Shown one piece after another: positions 33,062 through 40,121 of a DNA stretch of 64,000 nucleotides. This stretch comes from Demequina salsinemoris (GTDB lineage: Bacteria > Actinomycetota > Actinomycetes > Actinomycetales > Demequinaceae), in assembly GCF_000974805.1 (NCBI RefSeq), contig NZ_BBQZ01000005.1, positions 1-64,000 of the forward strand. Direction: 5' to 3'. The translations under genes were made by a program, and so were the position numbers. The notes under the pieces were generated by a model. It was not told the origin of the DNA. It did no database searches and saw only the letters and a list, made by a program, of their open reading frames with translations. Positions within the stretch are counted from its first letter, which is position 1. Every line of letters starts with the position of its first letter.

Positions 33062-34539
33062 CCGCCGCATCGTCCCTGGTTGCGGCTGAGAAGTCCGTCA
33101 TCGACGCCGTCCCGTCCGGCCTGTACATCGGCGGCGAGTGGCAGCCTGCGTCGTCCGGGAAGTCGTTCGACGTGGTCGACCCCGCGACAGGCGAGGTGCT
33201 CACTCAGGTCGCCGACGCGACGCCCGAGGATGCCGTCCGCGCCCTCGACGCCGCCGCGGCCGTCCAGGACGAGTGGGCCGCGACCGCGCCCCGCGTCCGC
33301 GGCGAGATCCTGCGCAAGGCCTTCGACATCGTGCAGGAGCGCAAGGAGGAGCTCGCGCTGCTCATGACGCTCGAGATGGGCAAGCCGCTCGCCGAGGCCA
33401 GGGGAGAGGTCGCCTACGGCGGCGAGTTCCTGCGCTGGTTCTCCGAGGAGGCCGTGCGCATCACGGGCCGCTACGGGCTCAACCCCGAGGGAACCGGCCG
33501 CATGGTCGTGTCGCAGCGCCCCGTGGGCCCGAGCTACCTCATCACGCCGTGGAACTTCCCGCTCGCGATGGCGACGCGCAAGATCGCGCCCGCGCTCGCG
33601 GCCGGCTGCACCGTGGTCGTGAAGCCCGCGGCCCTCACACCGCTCACGACCCTCGCGATGGTCGGGATCCTCGAGGAGGCCGGCGTGCCCGCGGGCGTCG
33701 TCAACGTCATCACGACGTCGAGCTCGCGCGGCGTGACCGCCCCGCTCCTCGCCGACCCGCGCCTCAAGAAGCTGTCGTTCACCGGCTCGACCGAGGTGGG
33801 CCAGGCGCTCATGAAGCAGGCGGCGGACCGCATGCTGCGCGTCTCGATGGAGCTCGGCGGCAACGCGCCGTTCGTCGTCTTCGAGGATGCCGACCTGGAC
33901 AAGGCCGTTGAGGGTGCTCTGGCTGCGAAGTTCCGCAACATCGGCCAGGCCTGCACGGCCGCCAACCGCTTCATCGTCCACGCGTCCGTCGCCGACGAGT
34001 TCGCGGCGCGGGTGACCGAGCGCGTCACCGCGATGCGCATCGGCCGCGGCACCGAGGACGGCGTGACGATCGGTCCGCTCATCGACGACAAGGCCGTCGC
34101 ATCGTCTCTGTCCCTTGTGGACGATGCGGTCGCCAAGGGCGCGACGCTCGCCACCGGCGGCGTCGCTGTGGATGGGCCGGGCACGTTCCTGGCCCCGACG
34201 GTGCTGACCGACGTCCAGCCCGGCTCGGCGATTCTCGCGAACGAGATCTTCGGCCCCGTGCTGGCCATCGCGACCTTCGACACGGAGGACCAGGCGGTCG
34301 CGCTCGCGAACGCCACCGACTACGGCCTCGTGTCGTACGTCTACACCGAGTCGCTGTCGCGCGGGCACCGCATGATCGACCGCCTCGACACCGGGATGAT
34401 GGGCCTCAACGCTGGGGTCGTCTCCAACGCAGCCGCGCCCTTCGGAGGCGTGAAGATGTCCGGGCTGGGCCGCGAGGGCGGCCTCGAGGGCATCCACGAG
34501 TACCTGTCCACGAAGTACACGATGATCCCCGTCGGCTGA
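33058..34539 (+). CDS. gabD: Succinate-semialdehyde dehydrogenase
   Basis: An aldehyde dehydrogenase of 493 residues. It has the nucleotide segment ITPWNFPLAMATRKIAPALA, the catalytic Glu in MELGGNAPFVVFE and the catalytic Cys in NIGQACTAANRF. It oxidises succinate semialdehyde from GabT to succinate, which enters the TCA cycle. Its ATG overlaps the gabT stop. Confidence 0.92.
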   Translation: MTAASSLVAAEKSVIDAVPSGLYIGGEWQPASSGKSFDVVDPATGEVLTQVADATPEDAVRALDAAAAVQDEWAATAPRVRGEILRKAFDIVQERKEELALLMTLEMGKPLAEARGEVAYGGEFLRWFSEEAVRITGRYGLNPEGTGRMVVSQRPVGPSYLITPWNFPLAMATRKIAPALAAGCTVVVKPAALTPLTTLAMVGILEEAGVPAGVVNVITTSSSRGVTAPLLADPRLKKLSFTGSTEVGQALMKQAADRMLRVSMELGGNAPFVVFEDADLDKAVEGALAAKFRNIGQACTAANRFIVHASVADEFAARVTERVTAMRIGRGTEDGVTIGPLIDDKAVASSLSLVDDAVAKGATLATGGVAVDGPGTFLAPTVLTDVQPGSAILANEIFGPVLAIATFDTEDQAVALANATDYGLVSYVYTESLSRGHRMIDRLDTGMMGLNAGVVSNAAAPFGGVKMSGLGREGGLEGIHEYLSTKYTMIPVG

Positions 34540-34568
34540 CGCCGAACCCCACCCACCGAAGGAGAAGC

Positions 34569-35939
34569 ATGTCCGCCTACGCCGTCGTCAACCCCGCCAC
34601 CGGGGAGACGCTCGCCACGTACCCGACCATGACCGACGCCGAGGTGGAGGTCGCGCTCGCCAAGGCCGACGGCGCCCACAGCGACTGGGCGCGGAAGACC
34701 ACACCGGCCGAGCGCGCCGCACTGATCCGCAAGGTCGCCGAGCTGCACCGCGAGCGTCGCGACGAGCTCGCCGCGATCATCGTGCGCGAGATGGGCAAGC
34801 CGCTGTCGCACGCTCTCGGCGAGGTCGACTTCGCGGCCGACATCACCGAGTTCTACGCGGACAATGCGGAGAAGGTCACGGCCGACCAGCCGATCGAGAT
34901 CCTGGGCGAGGGCACCGCGGTGATCCGACGCTCGTCGCTCGGCGCGCTGCTCGGCATCATGCCGTGGAACTTCCCCTACTACCAGGTGGCTCGCTTCGCT
35001 GCGCCGAACCTCGCGGTCGGCAACACGATCATCCTCAAGCACGCGCCGCAGTGCCCCGAGTCGGCCGCCGCGATCGAGCAGATGTACCTCGACGCGGGCT
35101 TCCCCGAGGGCGCCTACGTCAACGTCTACGCCACGAACGAGCAGGCGGCGACCTTCATCGCAGACCCGCGAGTCCAGGGCGTGTCCGTCACCGGTTCTGA
35201 GCGTGCAGGCTCGGCCGTCGCGTCGCTCGCGGGCCAGCACCTCAAGAAGGTCGCGCTCGAGCTCGGTGGCTCGGACCCGTTCATCGTGATGTCGACCGAT
35301 GACATGGACACCGTGGTCGCGGGCGCGATCGAGGCCCGCATGGACAACTCGGGCCAGTCCTGCAACGCGCCCAAGCGCTTCATCATCCTCGACTCGCTCT
35401 ACGACGAGTTCGCGGAGAAGTTCATCGCGGCGACCAAGGCGACCGTGATGGGCGATCCGTTCGCCGAGGGCTCGGAGATCGGCCCGCTGTCCTCGCTGCT
35501 CGCCGCCGAGCGACTCGAGGCGCAGATCGACAAGGCCGTGGAGCAGGGCGCGACGCTGGTGACCGGCGGCAAGCGCACCGGCGCCTTCTTCGAGCCGACC
35601 GTGCTGACCGACGTGGTCAAGGGCATGGACGTGTACAAGGAGGAGCTGTTCGGCCCCGCCTCGACCCTGTACAAGGTCTCCTCGGAGGAGGAGGCGCTCG
35701 CGCTCGCCAACGACACCGGCTACGGCCTCGGCTCGTATGTCTTCACCACGGACGCCGAGCAGGCCGAGCGCATGGCGAACGGCATCGACGCGGGCATGGT
35801 CTACGTCAACTGCGTCCTTGCCGACAGCCCCGAGCTGCCCTTCGGCGGCGTGAAGCGCTCCGGCACCTCGCGCGAGATGGGCCTGCTCGCGGCCGACGAG
35901 TTCGTCAACAAGAAGCTGGTCCGCGTCGCCGCCGAGTAG
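34569..35939 (+). CDS. Second succinate-semialdehyde-type aldehyde dehydrogenase
   Basis: A protein of 456 residues of the shorter Sad/YneI type. The nucleotide segment is GIMPWNFPYYQVARFAAPNL, the Glu is in LELGGSDPFIVMS and the Cys in NSGQSCNAPKRF. A GAAGGAGAA ribosome site precedes the ATG. It lies 29 bp downstream of gabD in the same operon. Two enzymes with different cofactor preference (NAD or NADP) or different aldehydes (for example from putrescine) could explain the pair. Confidence 0.85.
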   Translation: MSAYAVVNPATGETLATYPTMTDAEVEVALAKADGAHSDWARKTTPAERAALIRKVAELHRERRDELAAIIVREMGKPLSHALGEVDFAADITEFYADNAEKVTADQPIEILGEGTAVIRRSSLGALLGIMPWNFPYYQVARFAAPNLAVGNTIILKHAPQCPESAAAIEQMYLDAGFPEGAYVNVYATNEQAATFIADPRVQGVSVTGSERAGSAVASLAGQHLKKVALELGGSDPFIVMSTDDMDTVVAGAIEARMDNSGQSCNAPKRFIILDSLYDEFAEKFIAATKATVMGDPFAEGSEIGPLSSLLAAERLEAQIDKAVEQGATLVTGGKRTGAFFEPTVLTDVVKGMDVYKEELFGPASTLYKVSSEEEALALANDTGYGLGSYVFTTDAEQAERMANGIDAGMVYVNCVLADSPELPFGGVKRSGTSREMGLLAADEFVNKKLVRVAAE

Positions 35940-36053
35940 GCGCGTGGAAGGGGAGCGGCGCGGTTCGGGCGAGAGTCCGGGCCGCGCCGCTTCGCTGTGC
36001 ACAGGGACGATGCTCAGGTCTCGGGTGAGCGCGGGTGAGAGGCTGTGCTCGGT

Positions 36054-36083
36054 TGACTTTGCGCATACCCCCTGGGGTATTGT
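36054..36083 (+). promoter_or_regulatory. CsoR-type operator in the rhodanese promoter
   Basis: The 16-bp palindrome ATACCCCCTGGGGTAT (36065-36080) lies between a -35 TTGACT (36054-36059) and a -10 TATTGT (36078-36083). This sequence matches operators of CsoR/CstR-family repressors, which control copper or sulfur-stress genes. A rhodanese downstream favours a persulfide-sensing CstR-type repressor. No such repressor gene lies in the window. Confidence 0.7.
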
Positions 36084-36090
36084 TGGCGAC

Positions 36091-36519
36091 ATGAAGAAGC
36101 ACATGCTCCGCGCCGCGCTCGCCGGCGCCCTGCTCACCCTGACCGCGCCCGCGCTCGCCGCCTGCTCGTCCGGCACCGAGGCTGTCGAGCCTGCCGACGT
36201 CGTCTTCGACGGCTCGCATGTGGACTACGCGACGTTCGCCGCGGCGACCGAGGTCTCGGGCGTCACGGTCGTCGACGTCCGCACGGCCGCCGAGTACGCC
36301 GCCGGTCACATCCCCGGCGCCGTGAACATCGACGTCAGCGCCGCGACCTTCACCGACGAGATCGCCGCGCTCGACCCCTCTGCCGACTACGCCGTGTACT
36401 GCCAGTCGGGGAACCGCTCCCGTGCGGCGGTCGAGACCATGCAGGCCGACGGCTTCACTGCGCTCATCGGCCTTGAGGGCGGCATCGGCGCCTGGGAAGG
36501 CGACGTCGTCACCGGCTGA
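36091..36519 (+). CDS. Rhodanese-domain lipoprotein
   Basis: A protein of 142 residues. A signal peptide of ~23 residues ends in APALAACSSG (lipobox), so it is probably anchored on the outer face of the membrane. The rhodanese domain has VDVRTAAEYAAGHIPGAVNI and the active-site loop YCQSGNRSRAA, with the Cys as sulfur acceptor. Start at ATG 36091, 8 nt after the -10 box. It may transfer or detoxify sulfane sulfur. The CsoR-type operator suggests induction by reactive sulfur or metal. Confidence 0.85.
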   Translation: MKKHMLRAALAGALLTLTAPALAACSSGTEAVEPADVVFDGSHVDYATFAAATEVSGVTVVDVRTAAEYAAGHIPGAVNIDVSAATFTDEIAALDPSADYAVYCQSGNRSRAAVETMQADGFTALIGLEGGIGAWEGDVVTG

Positions 36520-36533
36520 TCCTGAAGCTCTCA

Positions 36534-36568
36534 CGAAGGCCGGGACCTCGCGGGGGTCCCGGCCTTCG
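36534..36568 (+). terminator. Terminator after the rhodanese gene
   Basis: CGAAGGCCGGGACC pairs with GGTCCCGGCCTTCG around a short loop, 15 bp after the stop. Confidence 0.75.
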
Positions 36569-36577
36569 TCGTCTCAG

Positions 36578-36660
36578 GCGACGGTCGCATCGTCCGCATC
36601 CCTGTGCTGGCGACCGTCGCATCGTCCGCCTCCCGGCGACGGTCGCATCGTCCGCCTTCC
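36578..36660. repeat. Tandem GGCGACSGTCGCATCGTCC repeats
   Basis: Three near-identical units begin at 36578, 36609 and 36635, with a partial fourth at 36661 and a further copy at 36834. Each contains GCATCGTCC, the inverse form of the genome-wide 9-mer. Unit spacing is 31 and 26 bp. Confidence 0.75.
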
Positions 36661-36673
36661 GGCGACCGTCGGT

Positions 36674-36774
36674 CCGCACGTGGTGCACACAGTTGGCTCT
36701 GCATCCCGCGTGTCGCCCCCTTTTCGGCCGGTCGACACGCCGAGTGCATGCCCAAGCGTGTGCAGGACGTGCGG
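36674..36774. repeat. Nested palindromic element A
   Basis: Outer arms CCGCACGTGGTGCACAC (36674-36690) and GTGTGCAGGACGTGCGG (36758-36774) pair at 15 of 17 positions. The inner hairpin is GCGTGTCG (36708-36715) with CGACACGC (36733-36740). It lies between the rhodanese terminator and the adhE promoter. Confidence 0.6.
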
Positions 36775-36915
36775 TGGCGGGAGGGGGCGGGGTTCGGTCT
36801 GCAGGCCAGGGGGCTCGACCGTTGGCACCTCGCGGCGACGGTCGCATCGTCCACTTCGTCGCTTTCCTTGACGCCTGTAGAGCAGTGGGATTCCCGACTG
36901 AAATGGCTGGAAATC

Positions 36916-36933
36916 ATACCCCCTAGGGGATAT
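36916..36933. promoter_or_regulatory. Second CsoR-like palindrome, before adhE
   Basis: ATACCCCCTAGGGGATAT closely resembles the operator before the rhodanese gene (36065-36080). It lies about 125 bp before adhE, just upstream of the pflB-like motif. A linked CsoR/CstR regulation of adhE is possible but unproven. Confidence 0.45.
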
Positions 36934-36947
36934 GAAGTACCTGGTAA

Positions 36948-36970
36948 TTGGGCCCATGGTCCCCGGGACC
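36948..36970 (+). promoter_or_regulatory. Motif shared with pflB, copy 2, with palindrome
   Basis: TTGGGCCCATGGTCCCC matches the pflB upstream motif at about 13 of 17 positions. Its right part extends into the perfect palindrome GGTCCCCGGGACC (36958-36970). Located 94 bp before adhE. Confidence 0.35.
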
Positions 36971-37057
36971 TTGGCACCGAGCAATCCGGGGTGATCCGTC
37001 CTACATTTCTATGTGTCGGGACCCGATGGGGGAACCCGGTAGAGGAGAGAGTGAGAG

Positions 37058-39802
37058 ATGACCACCACAGCCCCGGAGAAGAAGGCCGAAGCTCCCGCCC
37101 AGGCGGTTGATGTCGCGGCTTCGATCGACAAGCTTGTCGAGCAGGCGCAGGTCGCGCTGCAGCAGTACAGCACCTTCACCCAGGACGACGTCGACCTTCT
37201 CGTGAAGAAGGCCTCGGTCGCCGCCCTGAACCAGCACGGCGAGCTCGCCGTCCTCGCGGTCCAGGAGACCGGCCGAGGCGTGTTCGAGGACAAGGCCGTC
37301 AAGAACATCTTCGCGTGCGAGCACGTGACCCACTCGATGGCCCCCATGAAGACCGTGGGCATCATCAACGAGGACCCGATCAAGGGCATCATCGAGATCG
37401 CCGAGCCCGTGGGCGTCGTCGCCGGTGTCACCCCCGTGACCAACCCCACCTCGACCGCGATCTTCAAGTCGCTCATCGCGCTGAAGACCCGCAACCCGAT
37501 CATCTTCGCGTTCCACCCGAACGCTCAGCAGTCGTCGGTCGCCGCCGCCAAGATCGTGCGCGACGCCGCGATCGCCGCGGGAGCCCCCGAGTTCTGCATC
37601 CAGTGGGTCGAGACCCCCTCGATCGAGGCCACCGGCGAGCTCATGAACCACGACGGCGTCGCCCTCATCCTCGCGACCGGTGGAAACGCCATGGTCAAGG
37701 CGGCCTACAGCTGCGGCAAGCCCGCGCTCGGTGTCGGCGCCGGAAACGTCCCGGCCTACGTCCACAAGTCGGCCAACCTCGACCGTTCGATCAACGACCT
37801 CGTCATCTCCAAGGCGTTCGACAACGGCATGGTCTGCGCCTCCGAGCAGGCCGTCATCCTCGACGAGGAGATCTACGACGAGGCGCTGAGCCTCTTCGGT
37901 CGCCTCCACGCGTACCGCGCCACCCCGGCCGAGAAGACGATGCTCGAGGAGTTCATCTTCGGCGTCGCCGCGAACGGCGTGAACTGCGCCGGCGCGAAGC
38001 TCAACCCGAACGTCGTCGGCAAGACCCCGCAGTGGATCGCCGAGCAGGCGGGCTTCGAGGTCCCCGAGGAGACGTCGATCATCCTCGCCGAGGTCTCGAC
38101 CGTCGGCGAGAGCGAGCCGCTCACCCGCGAGAAGCTGGCCCCCGTGCTGGCCGTCCTCAAGGCGGAGTCCACCGAGCAGGGCCTCGACTACGCCAAGCGC
38201 ATGGTCGAGTTCAACGGCCTCGGCCACTCGGCCGCGATCCACGCGACCGACGACGAGCTGATCAAGGACTTCGGCAAGATCTGCAAGGCGAGCCGCATCC
38301 TCGTCAACTCGCCCTCCTCGCACGGCGGCATCGGCGACATCTACAACTCGCTCATGCCCTCGCTGACGCTCGGATGCGGCTCCTACGGCCGCAACTCGGT
38401 CTCCGCGAACGTCACCGCGGTCAACCTGATCAACGTGAAGCGCATCGCCCGGAGGAACAACAACATGCAGTGGTTCAAGGTGCCCGCGAAGACCTACTTC
38501 GAGCCCAACGCCATCCAGTACCTCATGGACATGAACGGCGTGAACCGCGTGACGATCGTCACCGACGCGACCATGACGCAGATCGGCATCGTGGACAAGG
38601 TCCTCGACATGCTGCAGCGTCGTGAGAACCCGGTGTCGGTCCAGATCATCGACAACGTCGAGCCCGAGCCGTCCGTCGCGACCGTCCGCAAGGGCACCGA
38701 GACGATGCGTGCGTTCAAGCCCGACACGATCATCGCCGTCGGCGGTGGCTCGCCCATGGACGCCGCGAAGGTCATGTGGCTGCTGTACGAGCACCCGGAC
38801 ATCGACTTCGCCGACCTCAAGGAGAAGTTCTTCGACGTCCGCAAGCGCGCGTTCCAGTTCCCGAAGCTGGGCGAGCTCGCCAAGCTGGTCTGCATCCCGA
38901 CCACGTCGGGCACCGGCTCCGAGGTGACGCCGTTCGCGGTGATCTCGGACCCGGAGAACGGCCGCAAGTACCCGCTCGCGGACTACGCGCTCACGCCGAC
39001 CGTCGCGATCGTGGACCCGGTCCTCACCGCGAACCTCCCCTCGCGCGTCGCCGCGGACTCCGGTCTGGACGCCCTGACGCACGCCACCGAGGCCTTCGTG
39101 TCGGTCTACGCGAACGACTACACCGACGGCCTGTGCCTCCAGGCGATCAAGATGGTCTTCGAGAACCTCGAGACCTCGGTCCAGGAGGGTGGCGCGGCCA
39201 TCAAGGCCCGCGAGAAGATGCACAACGCCGCGACGATCGCCGGTATGGCCTTCGCCAACGCGTTCCTGGGTCTGGTGCACGCGATGTCGCACGTGACCGG
39301 CTCGACGTTCCACGTCGCGCACGGCCGTACGAACTCGATCTACCTGCCCCACGTGATCCGCTACAACGGCAAGGTCCCGACCAAGCCGACCTCGTGGCCC
39401 AAGGCCGAGTCCTACGTGGCTCCCGAGCGCTACCAGATGATCGCCAAGCACCTCGGTCTTCCGGCCTCCACGCCGGAGGAGGGCATCGAGTCCTACGCCA
39501 ACGCGTGCGCCGAGCTGCGCGCCAAGTGCGGCGTCGAGGGCTCGTTCCAGGAGGTCGGCGTCGACGAGGCCGAGTTCATGGCCTCGCTCGACACGCTCGC
39601 GATGAACGCCTACGCGGACCAGTGCGCGCCGGCCAACCCGCGTCTGCCGATCCTCGAGGACATGAAGATCATGATGGAGGCCGCGTACTACGGCACCTCC
39701 TTCGACGAGGTCGTCGCGTCCCGCAAGGCCAAGGCCGCCGAGGACAAGGCGCCTGCCAAGGCTCCCGCGAAGAAGGCGGCCGCCAAGAAGGCCTCCAAGT
39801 AA
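37058..39802 (+). CDS. adhE: Bifunctional acetaldehyde-CoA/alcohol dehydrogenase
   Basis: A protein of 914 residues. The N-terminal half is an aldehyde dehydrogenase with the catalytic Cys in NGMVCASEQAVI, reducing acetyl-CoA to acetaldehyde. The C-terminal half is an iron alcohol dehydrogenase with the nucleotide segment VGGGSPMDAAKVMW and the metal ligands around DALTHATEA and HAMSHVTGSTFHVAHG, giving ethanol. It regenerates NAD under fermentation, consistent with pflBA. AGAGGAGAG lies before the ATG. Unusually, the last ~25 residues are a Lys/Ala/Pro tail (APAKAPAKKAAAKKASK) not found in E. coli AdhE. Confidence 0.96.
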   Translation: MTTTAPEKKAEAPAQAVDVAASIDKLVEQAQVALQQYSTFTQDDVDLLVKKASVAALNQHGELAVLAVQETGRGVFEDKAVKNIFACEHVTHSMAPMKTVGIINEDPIKGIIEIAEPVGVVAGVTPVTNPTSTAIFKSLIALKTRNPIIFAFHPNAQQSSVAAAKIVRDAAIAAGAPEFCIQWVETPSIEATGELMNHDGVALILATGGNAMVKAAYSCGKPALGVGAGNVPAYVHKSANLDRSINDLVISKAFDNGMVCASEQAVILDEEIYDEALSLFGRLHAYRATPAEKTMLEEFIFGVAANGVNCAGAKLNPNVVGKTPQWIAEQAGFEVPEETSIILAEVSTVGESEPLTREKLAPVLAVLKAESTEQGLDYAKRMVEFNGLGHSAAIHATDDELIKDFGKICKASRILVNSPSSHGGIGDIYNSLMPSLTLGCGSYGRNSVSANVTAVNLINVKRIARRNNNMQWFKVPAKTYFEPNAIQYLMDMNGVNRVTIVTDATMTQIGIVDKVLDMLQRRENPVSVQIIDNVEPEPSVATVRKGTETMRAFKPDTIIAVGGGSPMDAAKVMWLLYEHPDIDFADLKEKFFDVRKRAFQFPKLGELAKLVCIPTTSGTGSEVTPFAVISDPENGRKYPLADYALTPTVAIVDPVLTANLPSRVAADSGLDALTHATEAFVSVYANDYTDGLCLQAIKMVFENLETSVQEGGAAIKAREKMHNAATIAGMAFANAFLGLVHAMSHVTGSTFHVAHGRTNSIYLPHVIRYNGKVPTKPTSWPKAESYVAPERYQMIAKHLGLPASTPEEGIESYANACAELRAKCGVEGSFQEVGVDEAEFMASLDTLAMNAYADQCAPANPRLPILEDMKIMMEAAYYGTSFDEVVASRKAKAAEDKAPAKAPAKKAAAKKASK

Positions 39803-39844
39803 CGCCAGGTCTGCGCGGCGGCTCGCACCACGGCTGACGCGCAC

Positions 39845-39887
39845 CGGAAGGCCCCGGCTCCCGCACCACGGGAGTCGGGGCCTTCCG
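39845..39887 (+). terminator. Terminator after adhE
   Basis: CGGAAGGCCCCGGCTCCCG pairs with CGGGAGTCGGGGCCTTCCG (one mismatch) around a 5-nt loop. Confidence 0.8.
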
Positions 39888-39924
39888 CTGTCTCCGGGCA
39901 GATCCGGAGCTCCCGGCGCCCGCG

Positions 39925-40020
39925 TGCACTCCGCACGGATTCTCGTGCGACACGCGAGAGTGTCGCGCTCCGTGAGGGTGTGTCGCCCGGGGTGTCGCGA
40001 ACGGATCCGTGCGGAGTGCA
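39925..40020. repeat. Nested palindromic element B
   Basis: Perfect 16-bp outer arms TGCACTCCGCACGGAT (39925-39940) and ATCCGTGCGGAGTGCA (40005-40020). Inside is the hairpin GCGACAC (39947-39953) with GTGTCGC (39960-39966), followed by two more GTGTCGC copies (39980-39986, 39992-39998). The core is closely related to that of element C, but the arms are unrelated. Confidence 0.65.
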
Positions 40021-40071
40021 TGGGGCCTGGACGATGCGAGGGTCGGGCCTCGCACGAAACACCCAGTTTAC

Positions 40072-40085
40072 CTATCGTTCGATAG
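40072..40085. promoter_or_regulatory. TetR operator candidate 1
   Basis: CTATCGTTCGATAG is a perfect palindrome around TT, 36 bp before the carboxylase start. Its right arm overlaps a -10-like TAGACT (40084-40089), so binding should block transcription. Related sites are at 45271-45284 and 48620-48633. Confidence 0.7.
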
Positions 40086-40121
40086 ACTGGCGTCGTTCCT
40101 GAGCGAAAGGCGGGTGTCGAC

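Noticed and set aside
39888..40121. Guanidine-I, -II or -III riboswitch before the carboxylase
   Set aside because: None of the conserved sequences that I recall for these classes is present; the space is taken by palindrome B and a TetR-like site.
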